The position numbers were made by a program, and so were the translations under genes. From Pycnococcus provasolii (Eukaryota > Chlorophyta > Pseudoscourfieldiophyceae > Pseudoscourfieldiales > Pycnococcaceae): a stretch of DNA of 64,000 bases. This document shows positions 1-9,702 of this stretch, piece by piece (position 1 is the first letter of the stretch; each line of letters opens with the position of its first letter). The notes below the pieces were generated by a model. The model was given only the letters and a program-made list of their open reading frames with translations. It was not told where the DNA came from and searched no databases. The stretch covers positions 248,001 through 312,000 of the forward strand of contig OW568869.1 of the NCBI GenBank assembly GCA_938743325.2. Direction: 5' to 3'.

Positions 1-441
1 GACCGCGACTCGCTTAAGGAACTGCAGCGCCGCCGTGAAATTCGCCTTGCCGCGAACCTCGCCGGGCTTCTTGAGCGATACGTTGCAGGTGACGTCACCG
101 GATTCGAGGAGGCGATGCGTGCCGAGGCTGACGAGCTGCGCAAGGCTAGCTTCGGTGCGACGCTGCTGCATGTGCTGGGAACGGTGTACTTTCTCGCAGG
201 TTCTCGCTACGGAGGCACCATCTTCGAAGACGGGCTGAATGCCATGCGAGAGCGCGGGCACGTGGCGGCTCAGCAGGCACGTGCGGCCAGCAGCGCAATG
301 TCGCTATTTAGCGCATACCGCAAGGCATCGAAGGATATTCCGAAGAAAAAGGGTGCTAGTGGCGAGGAGAGCGCGGGCGGCACCGCCGCCGACGGTGGTA
401 CATCCACGAACACGGATCCGGCAGCAACAGCAGCCGCAGAT

Positions 442-477
<36 letters not shown>

Positions 478-924
478 TCGAAGGACGACGAGGGAGATTC
501 TGCTGAGGAGACTGCCGCCGCAGCAGCGGCAAATGCAGCCCTACCCGCCATCTTAGATACCCTTGTGCGTGTGAATGTGCTGGACGTGGAGCGTGCCGCG
601 CGGCACGCATGCTCTCGCGTGCTTTACGATGGGGGCGTTCCGCGCGAAGTGCGTAAGGCTCGCGCGCACGGGCTTGTGATATTGGGCAACATCTTCAAGG
701 CGGTAAAGGAGCTAGACGACGAGGAGGAACAGTCGGTTCAAAAGGGGCCGGATGGCGAAGACGCTGACGGCGACTGCCCACCTCCACCTCCTCCCGAAGG
801 TGAAAGTGCGGCTGATCGCAAGGCAAGGCGTGCACGCCGCGCGGTTGAGCATGCCATGGTCGCCATGGTCGAAGAGCAGCTGGCGCGTCGCGATCGTGAG
901 GAAGCAGCGGAAGAATCACACTAA
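1..924 (+). CDS. DnaJ-X domain protein (C-terminal part; 5' end outside window)
   Basis: The reading frame is open from the first base of the window, so the start and any J domain lie upstream. 307 residues are visible. Residues about 38-85 (ending in a stretch with TVYFLAGSRYGGTIFEDGL) resemble the X domain found in plant and fungal DnaJ co-chaperones, where a helix with LLxTVxxxY is followed by an alanine-rich helix. Such proteins are Hsp70 co-chaperones, often at membranes. An acidic, low-complexity linker follows, with an Ala-Asp repeat encoded by a GCCGAC hexamer tract near 443-478, then a charged helical tail. It converges on the pyrophosphatase gene 176 bp away. A TGTAA motif at 960-964 may be its poly(A) signal. 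The domain call is from recalled family pattern; the first ATG in view (115) is not taken as the start because coding continues upstream. Confidence 0.6.
443..478 (+). repeat. GCCGAC hexamer repeat encoding Ala-Asp
   Basis: Five to six tandem GCCGAC units in the DnaJ-X gene linker encode alternating Ala and Asp. Confidence 0.9.
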
Positions 925-1100
925 AATACCAAAAAATGATAGGTGTCGTGTTGAATCGTTGTAAAATGCTTTTGTTGTTGAAAACTTCATTTTAATCCGT
1001 TTACTTTTTACTTTTTTTCCATTCGCAAAAAAATTTCTCACCCCCATATTTCAGAAGCTCATCCATCCACAGTTAGTTTCTTTTCTTTTCTTTTGACAAT

Positions 1101-3503
1101 TTAGTCGATGAAAAGCGGCGCCATGACGAGCGTGATTGTCGCAAGCATCTTTATTAATACGTGCAGGCTAGGTCCGGCGGTATCCTTGCAAGGATCGCCC
1201 ACGGTGTCTCCCGTGACGGCAGCCTTGTGTGCCTCTGATCCCTTGCCACCGTGCGCCCCCTGCTCGATGTACTTCTTCGCGTTGTCCCACGCGCCACCAG
1301 CCGTGTTCAGGAAAAGCGCGAGGAGGATACCCGAAACTGTGGCAAACATGATCATGCCCGCCACGCACTGCACGCCGAGGTTCGGCTGACCCGTCATCTT
1401 GCCGATGTACTTGAAGACGACGCCAATGACGACAGGGCCGCATACCGCAAGGACTCCCGGCTTCACCATCTCCTTTATCGCGGACGCGGCGACGATGGAA
1501 ACGCACCGCGCGTAGTCCGGCTTCTCCTGGTACGACATGATGCCTGGCCTCTCGGCGAACTGCCGGCGCACTTCATTCACAACCTCCTGCGCGCTCCTGC
1601 CCACGGCGAGCATGCTCCACGCGGTGAACAGGTACACGAGCATAGATCCGAGCAATCCGGCGACGAACACCTCGGGTATGGCGATGTCGACAACTTCGAA
1701 TGGCTTTCCCGTAAAGCTCGATACCTCGTCCATGTACGCCGAAAAGAGCAGGAAGCTCGCCAGAGCCGCGCTTCCGATGGCAAATCCCTTGGTCGTCGCC
1801 TTGGTGGTGTTGCCGACGGCGTCGAGCAGGTCGGTGATGTCTCGAACGCTCTCAGGCTGCTGGCTCATCTCCACGATACCGCCAGCGTTGTCCGCAATGG
1901 GCCCGAACACGTCCATGGTCAGCACGTACGCCGCCGTGCTAAGCATGCCCATCGTCGCCACCGCAGTGCCAAATAGGCCCGCGCACGGCTTGCCCGTTTC
2001 GTGGTCCGTAAGACCGGACGTCATGCCGAGCCAGTACGCGGTGATGAGCGAGATGGAGATGACAATCACAGGCATTGCCGTGCTCTCAAATCCAAGCCCG
2101 AGCCCGGCGATGACGTTCGTACCGTGTCCCGTCGTCGACGCGTCGGCGAGCTGCCTGACGGGCTTGTACTTGTAGTCCGTGTAGTACTGCGAGATGAAAA
2201 CGTAAAGGTAGCTCGCTCCCATTCCCACGAGGCCGCACGCGGCGAAGTGCATCCAAGCGTTAGGTGCGGAATCGTCGTGAAGCAGCGTGCGGCACGCGAT
2301 GACGAAGCACACGGACGCGCATCCGAGGGACACGTTGTATCCATCCTTCATGACGTCGTAGGGATCCTCCTTCTTATTGGACGACTCGCCCTTCACGCTG
2401 AGGATTCCGATGGCGGACACCACCAGGTCGCAGCTGTGAATGACGAGCGGGAAGAGGATGAATCCCGACGGGTCTTCGATGCCAGCCTTGCGGGCCATCG
2501 TTCCACCGAGGATCATCGCGGCGATGATTTCCGCCGCGATGGACTCGAACAGGTCAGCGCCGCGCGCGGCGCAGTCGCCGACGTTGTCTCCGACGAGGTC
2601 GGCAACCACCGCGGGATTGCGCGGGTCGTCCTCCGGGATGTTCTGCTCCACCTTGCCAACCATGTCGGCGCCAACGTCAGCCGCCTTGGTGTAGATGCCG
2701 CCGCCGAGCTGCGCGAAAAGCGCGACGAAGCTGGCGCCGAATCCGTAGCCGACAAGCATCAGCGGCACGTCACCCTCCCTCATCAAGCCCGTCGTTCCGA
2801 CGCCAAAGAACATGTGGAAGGTGGCGTACAGAGACACGACGCCGAACACCGTCATTCCGACGACGATCATTCCGGAGAAGCCGCCGGCACGCAGGGCCAC
2901 CTGCAGCGCCTCTCGCGCGGTACGCCGCGCCGCGCCGGAGACGCGAACGTTCGCTCGAACGCTCACCCACATGCCGACGTACCCGGCGACGCCGGAGCAG
3001 AGAGCGCCGAGCAGGAACGAGAAGGTTGTAATGACAGCCATGGTGAACTGCGTGATTCCTGCACTCTGCTGCTCTGGCGTGACCTGCCTGAAGAGGTACA
3101 CGACAAAGATGATGACGGAGACGATTGACGCGTACTTGGCTATGTTTCCGTACTGCGTGGCAAAGAATCCCTCCGCACCGTCGCGGATGGCGTCGGAGAC
3201 ATCCTTCATGTCCGGCGTTCCCTCGTCCTTGCTGAGCACCCACTGTGCGAGGTGCGCGCAGAACCCGAGCATGACGATGCACATGAGCATGACGACAAGA
3301 ACGGTTGTGTTGGTATTTAGTCCCGCAAACAGTATGCCGAGTAGTATGACCCCCGCGACCGCCATGACGGCTCGTCGGTCGCAGGATGCGAGCATGCGCA
3401 AAACGGGGTTCGTTGACGTGTAGAGCGACGTCGCCCCGAACGGCGGGTGTTTCGCCTTCTCGTACATGGTGTCCGCTTCGATATCTTTGGACCTCGCGTC
3501 CAT
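1101..3503 (-). CDS. K+-independent (type II) membrane H+-translocating pyrophosphatase
   Basis: This is an 800-residue integral membrane pump that couples pyrophosphate hydrolysis to proton transport into acidic compartments (Golgi, vacuole or acidocalcisome). The catalytic block DVGADMVGKVE, followed by NIPEDDPRNPAVVAD and DLVGDNVGDCAARGADLF, is intact, and the chain has the many hydrophobic segments typical of the family. The motif GNTTKATTKG has Lys and Thr at the two positions that define the K+-independent class; K+-dependent enzymes have Ala and Gly/Ala there. I start at the ATG at 3501-3503. The frame stays open to 3695, but that stretch has no ATG and is probably 5' leader. It is divergent from CCT2, with which it shares an 822-bp spacer. 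Confidence 0.95.
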   Translation of the reverse strand: MDARSKDIEADTMYEKAKHPPFGATSLYTSTNPVLRMLASCDRRAVMAVAGVILLGILFAGLNTNTTVLVVMLMCIVMLGFCAHLAQWVLSKDEGTPDMKDVSDAIRDGAEGFFATQYGNIAKYASIVSVIIFVVYLFRQVTPEQQSAGITQFTMAVITTFSFLLGALCSGVAGYVGMWVSVRANVRVSGAARRTAREALQVALRAGGFSGMIVVGMTVFGVVSLYATFHMFFGVGTTGLMREGDVPLMLVGYGFGASFVALFAQLGGGIYTKAADVGADMVGKVEQNIPEDDPRNPAVVADLVGDNVGDCAARGADLFESIAAEIIAAMILGGTMARKAGIEDPSGFILFPLVIHSCDLVVSAIGILSVKGESSNKKEDPYDVMKDGYNVSLGCASVCFVIACRTLLHDDSAPNAWMHFAACGLVGMGASYLYVFISQYYTDYKYKPVRQLADASTTGHGTNVIAGLGLGFESTAMPVIVISISLITAYWLGMTSGLTDHETGKPCAGLFGTAVATMGMLSTAAYVLTMDVFGPIADNAGGIVEMSQQPESVRDITDLLDAVGNTTKATTKGFAIGSAALASFLLFSAYMDEVSSFTGKPFEVVDIAIPEVFVAGLLGSMLVYLFTAWSMLAVGRSAQEVVNEVRRQFAERPGIMSYQEKPDYARCVSIVAASAIKEMVKPGVLAVCGPVVIGVVFKYIGKMTGQPNLGVQCVAGMIMFATVSGILLALFLNTAGGAWDNAKKYIEQGAHGGKGSEAHKAAVTGDTVGDPCKDTAGPSLHVLIKMLATITLVMAPLFID

Positions 3504-4325
3504 GTTAGCACCACCGTTTGTGTCTGAAAGGTAGTATGGCGATTCGGAGTCGGATCCTGTTCCCGCAGGTCGAGACCGCACAGTCGTATGAGCACCTGGG
3601 GTCGACTCAAAAGATGATGAAGCTGTGATGGTGCTTGTTTCTTGAGAGAAGCCAACCTTTTTTAAATAAAAAAGGTAAGCCAAGGTAAACCACAAAAGGT
3701 AAGCTTTTACTGTAACGAACTAACACAATGACGCCTTTGAGAGATGACCCGGGTGCGGGGAGCGATCCCTAAGAGGCTCGGCGGAGATGGAGATGGAGAT
3801 CGCGCTTCCTTCGAAGTTCGAGGGAAAACCTTGGCGAGCTGAGAAAACAGCTGGGGGCCGGCCTCCCCGGGGTTGACAACCAGGTTTGGCTGCCAGCTGG
3901 GGGGCACCCAGGGGCAGGGGGGGCAGGACTACTTCAAAACATACTGCACATGAGTGGACAACGACGGATCCCCCCATTCCCATGAGAGAGATCGTAGAAA
4001 GTAAAAAACTTATGCGTCATGGGCAGTTCGGGACAGGTGTTCGGGACTTCGGGTTTATAAACACCTACATTGAAACAGGTCTTGGAAACCCCTAACTTCC
4101 ATTCCTTTTTAGGTAGGCTGATTTTTTAGGTTTTCACTTTTCTGCACAGTGCACACCCGGGATTTCCAGCACACTCCAGAGGGTGAGAAAAAGCAAGCCA
4201 AGGGGGAGGCCGCGCCCACCATCCCGCCATCACTCTCCCTCTCCCCGTTTTGTCAAGTCATTTTTCACACACACTTGTGCGAAAACCTCCCTCCCTCCCT
4301 CCTTCACTGTTAATAAGAGGCAAAT
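3504..4325. promoter_or_regulatory. Divergent promoter region between H+-PPase and CCT2
   Basis: This 822-bp non-coding spacer must hold the promoters of both divergent genes. It has a C/G-rich block at about 3840-3930, a GGAGAT-type simple repeat near 3784-3802 and a pyrimidine-rich leader (CTCCCTC runs) at about 4210-4310 just before the CCT2 start. I see no convincing TATA box and no further gene. Confidence 0.5.
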
Positions 4326-6156
4326 ATGGAGAACCAAGGCTCAAGTGGCGTGCTCAAGCAGGGCACCACCGAAGAGAAAGGTGAGATGGCGCGCCTCTCC
4401 TCGTTTGTTGGTGCTATGGCGATCGCGGACTTAGTCGCATCCACGCTCGGACCGAAGGGAATGGACAAGATCCTCGAAAGCATGGGACGATCCAAGCACG
4501 TCACCGTCACCAACGACGGGGCGACCATACTCAAGTCAGTCTACGTCGACAACCCAGCCGCACGCGTGCTCGTCGACATATCCAAGACGCAGGACGACGA
4601 GGTGGGCGACGGAACGACGTCCGTCGTCGTGTTGGCGGGGGAACTCCTGCGCGAGGCGGAGAGGCTGGTCGCGCAGCGCATACACCCCATGACCATCATC
4701 GCGGGATACCGCGAAGCTGTCACCGTCAGCCGAGACTACCTCGAGGGACTTGCCATGGATAACGGAGAGGATCCCGTCGCGTTCCGTAACGACCTCCTGC
4801 GCATCGCCAAAACCACGCTCAGCTCCAAGATCCTTACGCAGGACAAGGTACGACGCACTTTGCCTGATCTGAAGTTTCTGACGTTTTGTACACATGTTCC
4901 AAAGAGAGATGTTGGGATACGACGTGTTGTCCTATGCCTCGATTGCAAACACATGCGCAAACGGGGCACCACACATCTCCGTCTCTCTCTGCCTCTTTTT
5001 GTTTGTTTGCTTGGGTTTCTCATTCTTCCCACACCAAGAGAAAGATAAACAAACCAAAGCTAACCTTCCCCTCGCCTTCGCAATCAAACAGGAGCACTTC
5101 GCGGAGCTTGCTGTGGATGCCGTGCTGCGCCTGAAAGGATCTGGAAATCTGGAGATGATCCAGATCATCAAGCGAAGTGGAGGTTCGCTGCGAGACAGCT
5201 TCCTCGACGAAGGGTTCATCCTCGACAAGCGCATTGGCGTCGGCCAGCCGAAGCGCGTGGAAAATGCGAAGATTCTCATCGCCAACACGTCCATGGACAC
5301 GGACAAGATCAAGATCTACGGCGCACGCGTGCGTGTGGACAGCATGGACAAGGTGGCATCCATCGAGGCGGCAGAGAAGAATAAGATGAAGCAGAAGGTG
5401 GAGAACATCCTCAAGCACAACTGCAACTGCTTTGTCAACCGCCAGCTCATCTACAACTACCCCGAGCAGCTGTTCACCGATGCGGGCGTAATGGCCATCG
5501 AGCACGCGGATTTCGAGGGCGTCGAGCGTCTCGCGCTCGTCACCGGCGGCGACATTACCAGCACGTTCGAGGATCCGGAGAACATCCGGCTCGGCGAGTG
5601 CGACAAAATTGAGACGATCCAGATTGGCGAGGACGAGCTCATTCACTTCAGCGGGTGCAAGCGCGGTGAGGCATGCACGATCATTCTGCGCGGCGCGTCC
5701 ACTCACCTTCTGGACGAGGCGGAGCGCAGCCTGCACGACGCGCTCTGCGTGCTCGCCGCGACGGTCAAGGACACGCGCGTCGTGTACGGAGGCGGATGGC
5801 CGGAACTGGCGGCCAGCCGCGTCGTTGACGAGCTGGCGGCAAAGACACCTGGGAAAAAGGCGCTGGCGGTGGAAAGCTTCTCCAAGGCGCTGCGGCGCAT
5901 TCCTACCATCATCTCCGACAATGCAGGACTCGACAGTGCGGAGATGGTCGCGCAGCTGCGTGCGCACCACGCGGATCCCAGCACTCGCGCGGGAGTGGAC
6001 GTGCTCTCAGGTCACGTCGGCGACATGCAGGAACTTGGCATCTTTGAGAGCTTTCGCGTTAAGCAGCAGGTGCTGCTAAGCGCGACGGAGGCGGCGGAGC
6101 AGATCATTCGCGTCGACGAGGTGATCCGCGCACAACCTCGCCAGAGGGAGGGTTAA
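4326..6156 (+). CDS. CCT2: T-complex protein 1 subunit beta (CCT2), one intron
   Basis: This is the beta subunit of the cytosolic eight-subunit chaperonin that folds actin, tubulin and other proteins. Exon 1 is 4326-4847. A GT-AG intron covers 4848-5091 (244 bp, AT-richer, phase 0). Exon 2 is 5092-6156. The protein is 528 residues, close to the usual 535. ATPase motifs are present: [18 protein letters not shown] and [15 protein letters not shown] in exon 1. The block [23 protein letters not shown] is characteristic of the beta subunit. The usually small residue after the conserved VYGGG is Trp here (VYGGGWPE), a minor oddity. A 10-bp stem-loop follows the stop codon almost directly. Confidence 0.95.
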
Positions 6157-6157
6157 A

Positions 6158-6191
6158 ACAAAATAATGCATCCGTAACAATATTATTTTGT
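6158..6191 (+). other. Stem-loop directly after the CCT2 stop codon
   Basis: ACAAAATAAT at 6158-6167 and ATTATTTTGT at 6182-6191 are perfect inverted repeats (10-bp stem, 14-nt loop). The stem starts one base after the TAA stop at 6154-6156. It is AT-rich and would be only moderately stable; a 3'-UTR role is inference. Confidence 0.5.
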
Positions 6192-6338
6192 TTCTCAAAT
6201 AAAAATAGCCGTCGCCGCGTGAGAGAGATTTTTTTGACCTGAAAATTGGTCCCCTGATTCCCCGATTCAAAAATTCTGGCGAAGCTGCGTCGTTAACTTG
6301 TTTCACATTCCATTCCACATTTCCACCCGTAAACTTCA

Positions 6339-8081
6339 ATGTCAGCGTCGCACGTGCGATTTCCACGCGTTGCCGTCATACCACGAAACGCGGCGCCTAT
6401 GATGTCGTCCATGCTGACACGTCGTCGATCGCTTCGAACCGGCGCCGTCAAGCAGATGTCGTCCATGCTGACACGTCGTCGATCGCTTCGAACCGGCGCC
6501 GTCAAGCAACCTCGATCATCGTCTCGAGGTGTATCGTCTCGTGTGCCATTGGATGCATCAGAGAAGGTCATTAGCACGACGCCTGGCATCGACGTTCTTC
6601 CTGAGGTTCCGCTCCCGCTGATCCAGGTGATGTCCCGAGGAGTGGAGAATTTTCCTGCCATGATGATGGAGTGGTCGTCGAAGTATGGCGACATCTTCAC
6701 GATGCAGCTTCGTCCAGGTGGACCGAAAACCGTTATCGTGGCGGACCCAGACGGTTGGGATAAAATTCTGCGTGCCGAGGGTGATACGCCCGTGACCGTT
6801 GGACCAGCGCTCGCTCACATGAAGAAGTACTACCAAGATCGTGGCGAGGAGGGAGGTGGTGGGAATCTCGCGCTCGAGGAAGGCGACCAATGGCGCCGAA
6901 TTCGATCGGCATTGCAGGATGGCATGCTACGCCCATCACGTGCTGCAGGATTTACATCAAGCGTCGTGCCAGTCGCGCAGGCTCTCTCGGCGCGCCTCGA
7001 GGTCGAGCCGAATCCCACGCCAGAGCGACTCAACGATCTCCTCCAACGCACGACGTTGACGATGATCATGGCCATCATGCTCGGCGAGTGCGACAACGGC
7101 CTCGTCGATGGCACGGCGTCGAAGGAGGCTGAGCAGTATCTCGACGCGGCGCGAACGATCGGTGAGCTCGGTTCTGGATTCATGAACGGGCCCGGACTGT
7201 GGCGCTACGTCGAGACACCCGCGTGGAGTCAGTACGTCGAAGCGCAAAGTGTTGCCGAGGCGATTCAAACGAATTGGGTCCAACAGGTCATGGATGAGCT
7301 CGATTCGTGCGAGGACGAGGCGACCGTCGAGCGCCTGAGTCAAAGCTACCTGGCTAGGCTGCTTGCCTCACGCGCCAACAATGACGACATCCTCAGCATA
7401 AAGGAAGTCGTGTCGAATGTCGGTGGATTTGTGCAAGGTGGCGTTGACACGACGAGTGGACTGCTCAGCTGGCTTCTGGTTAATCTTGCGATGAATCCTG
7501 AAGTTCAAGATCGCCTACGTGCGGAGCTCGTCGACAAGCTCGGTGGCGCCGATGCAACGAAGCGAGCAGCGCTAGGACGGAGCTACAACAACATGAGCAG
7601 CGGCGGCAATGATGAAGAAGAAGATTCGTCGCTTGCACTGCCCTACCTCGAGGCGGTCCTTCGTGAGACGTACCGACTCACCACGCCTGTTCTTGGCGTG
7701 CCACGCCGCCTGCCTGAGGACATCACAATCAACGGCATATACGTGGAAAAGCAAACGCCGCTTCTCCTGATGACGGGAAAAGCTCTTAAGGATGACGAGC
7801 TCTTTGACGACGCCAAAGAGTTCAAGCCTGAGCGTTGGCTCGGCGATGCGTCTAGCAAGCTATGCGGAAAAGCGCGCAAGGCCATATCGCTGGCGCCGTT
7901 CGGTCGAGGGAAGCGTATGTGCATTGGATCGAACATTGCCCAGGTGGAGGCGCGCGTGATCCTCGTGCGCCTTCTGCAGGACTACAAGATTGTCACAGAC
8001 GCGACTGAGCCTCCGAGCATGCGTCAGCGCACGGTGGTTGTTCCTCATCCCATGCCAGCGTTGAAGTTTGAGAAGATCTAA
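6339..8081 (+). CDS. Cytochrome P450, mitochondrial-clan-like
   Basis: This is a 580-residue P450 monooxygenase. Hallmarks are the I-helix GGVDTTS (Asp370), the K-helix ETYR (443-446), a PERW motif, and the heme-binding loop FGRGKRMCIG with Cys528. The N-terminal 70 residues are rich in Arg, Ser and Met and have no membrane anchor, which fits an organelle presequence rather than an ER anchor. The GVDTTS motif and the Arg/Lys-rich heme loop recall mitochondrial-clan P450s; the substrate is unknown. The presequence contains a perfect 54-bp tandem duplication. The ATG at 6339 is the first in frame; internal Met codons at the repeats are possible alternatives. It converges on the chromate transporter 135 bp away. 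Confidence 0.9.
   Translation: MSASHVRFPRVAVIPRNAAPMMSSMLTRRRSLRTGAVKQMSSMLTRRRSLRTGAVKQPRSSSRGVSSRVPLDASEKVISTTPGIDVLPEVPLPLIQVMSRGVENFPAMMMEWSSKYGDIFTMQLRPGGPKTVIVADPDGWDKILRAEGDTPVTVGPALAHMKKYYQDRGEEGGGGNLALEEGDQWRRIRSALQDGMLRPSRAAGFTSSVVPVAQALSARLEVEPNPTPERLNDLLQRTTLTMIMAIMLGECDNGLVDGTASKEAEQYLDAARTIGELGSGFMNGPGLWRYVETPAWSQYVEAQSVAEAIQTNWVQQVMDELDSCEDEATVERLSQSYLARLLASRANNDDILSIKEVVSNVGGFVQGGVDTTSGLLSWLLVNLAMNPEVQDRLRAELVDKLGGADATKRAALGRSYNNMSSGGNDEEEDSSLALPYLEAVLRETYRLTTPVLGVPRRLPEDITINGIYVEKQTPLLLMTGKALKDDELFDDAKEFKPERWLGDASSKLCGKARKAISLAPFGRGKRMCIGSNIAQVEARVILVRLLQDYKIVTDATEPPSMRQRTVVVPHPMPALKFEKI
6401..6508 (+). repeat. Perfect 54-bp tandem duplication in the P450 presequence
   Basis: The 54 bases at 6401-6454 are repeated without a mismatch at 6455-6508, which duplicates an 18-residue unit containing MLTRRRSLRTGAVKQ. 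The unit is an exact multiple of three, so the frame is kept. Perfect identity suggests a recent event or strong homogenisation. Confidence 0.95.
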
Positions 8082-8216
8082 TTAGTGGTGGTGACTGGTG
8101 AAGGGAGGAGCTCATGGAAACCAATTCATTTTTTCAATCATTTCTTTTGTTGTTACTAAATTGTAATCGCATTCAAACAACATTCATCATCACATCGAGA
8201 TCTCCTGAAGTGCTGC

Positions 8217-9572
8217 TCATTGCTCAATGCCACACGCCCAAGCGAGCACGCCGAGCACACCACCGCACAAGACACTCAGTGGTGCGGGAACATTGCCCAC
8301 GCGTATCAAGGCAAAGCCTGTCACGGCGATGGCATCGCTCGCCGACGGGAATGGGCTAGAAGCTTGCAACGAAGCATGCAGCGAGAAGATCGACGCGAAA
8401 ATCAGGCCGACGGCCGATGCCGACACTCCTGGTACCGCCCTCTGGTAGATGCGATTGTTCCGCAGGCCACGCCACAGAGGCAGAACGCCAAAAATCATCA
8501 TGACGCCGGGTGCAAAGAGTCCGAGCCAGCAGAGGAGCGCACCAACGTACACGTTTGTTCCTGCCGATTGAGCGATGACCGCACCAAGAAATGGACTGAG
8601 ATTAAACATAGGACCAGGCATCGCTTGCGCCAATCCAAGCGCCGCGAGGAACTGCGCGTCACGGATCCAGTGATTCCTGTCACAGATGATGGTTTGCAGC
8701 ACGGGCAAGACGACGGGACCACCGCCATAGACGAGTGATCCGGTGTAGAAGAAAGTGTAAAACCAGTGAAGCTGAGGCTGCGTTGATGTCGGCGTGCTCA
8801 GCGCGAACACCGAAAAGCCAAGTAGCATGCACGCCCAGATGCCAACGACACACGCACCTTGCCACGCGCGAAGGCCAAACTTTATTGAGCTCCGATCTAT
8901 CGACGGCTGCGCGTCTCGATCCTCCTGAGCCACGGCATCGCTGCGAGCGGACATTCGCACGGTCTTGTCCACGGCTGAGACAGCTCCTCCGCTCACGAGT
9001 AGAACAGGAAACAGCCATGGAACGGGCTTGCTTGGAAGCAGCGTGAGTGCGGCGGATGCCGCGCAGATCGCCATTTGGAGGCGCACGGTGCCGCAGATTT
9101 TGGAACCAAGGCTCAGCGCGGCATTTCCGATGAGAGCCACGCCGACGGACGAGAGCCCAGCTGCTGTCGCTGCTGTCCACGTTCCATGATCGAGAAGACC
9201 ACGTTTCAGCGCCTCGGCAGTGCCCACTCCTAGCGTAGTCATCAAAACTGCGCCAGGCAGCATGAAAAGCAAACCGCTGATGAGCCCGCCAAGCGTTCCC
9301 TGCTGAGTGATCCCAAGTGCAAAGCTCATCTGCGTGCTGGTTGGACCAGGGAGCATCTGGCACACAGCAAGCAATTCCGCGTACACTGCTCCATCCAGCC
9401 AATGTTTTCGCTCAACAAACAGCGTCTCGAAGAGACCAACGTGAGCCGATGGTCCGCCGAAGCCCGTGCATCCAAGGATCAGGAAGTGATACGCAAGCAA
9501 CCACAGCGACGCCGGAGTCATATTGTTCGGAGCGTTTTCCAGCAGCGGCGTAGACGGCGGCGTAGACGACAT
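8217..9572 (-). CDS. Chromate transporter (CHR/ChrA family), two-domain form
   Basis: This is a 451-residue membrane protein made of two homologous CHR halves. The first has CTGFGGPSAHVG and QMLPGPTSTQ; the second has YGGGPVVLPVLQ and QAMPGPMFNLSPF. These GGP and PGP motifs are the family signature. Long-chain CHR proteins export chromate in bacteria; the substrate in algae is less certain and sulfate- or anion-linked roles are possible. I chose the ATG at 9570-9572, because the frame beyond it to 9638 has only a TTG. A poorly conserved linker (about residues 200-250) joins the halves. The family is common in bacteria and patchy in eukaryotes, so ancient transfer is possible, but base composition looks like the neighbours. 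Confidence 0.92.
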   Translation of the reverse strand: MSSTPPSTPLLENAPNNMTPASLWLLAYHFLILGCTGFGGPSAHVGLFETLFVERKHWLDGAVYAELLAVCQMLPGPTSTQMSFALGITQQGTLGGLISGLLFMLPGAVLMTTLGVGTAEALKRGLLDHGTWTAATAAGLSSVGVALIGNAALSLGSKICGTVRLQMAICAASAALTLLPSKPVPWLFPVLLVSGGAVSAVDKTVRMSARSDAVAQEDRDAQPSIDRSSIKFGLRAWQGACVVGIWACMLLGFSVFALSTPTSTQPQLHWFYTFFYTGSLVYGGGPVVLPVLQTIICDRNHWIRDAQFLAALGLAQAMPGPMFNLSPFLGAVIAQSAGTNVYVGALLCWLGLFAPGVMMIFGVLPLWRGLRNNRIYQRAVPGVSASAVGLIFASIFSLHASLQASSPFPSASDAIAVTGFALIRVGNVPAPLSVLCGGVLGVLAWACGIEQ

Positions 9573-9702
9573 TTGTTTGAATGCGTCGTCGGAGAGAAGG
9601 AATCTAAAATCAAAACTAAAACTCTGTTTCGGAATCAAATCAGAAATCTTACGTGAAAAATTTTACAACTGAGACGGGTGGCATTGTGGCAAGTTCGTGC
9701 AC

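Noticed and set aside
2001-3128. 375-codon open frame antisense to the H+-pyrophosphatase
   Set aside because: It mirrors a certain gene in GC-rich DNA, has a composition rich in His, Arg and Asp, and shows no domain. Similar antisense frames lie over CCT2 (5020-5970) and the MKP1-like gene (58891-59790).
3504-3695. N-terminal extension of the H+-pyrophosphatase
   Set aside because: The stretch has no ATG; it begins only with TTG and has no family similarity.
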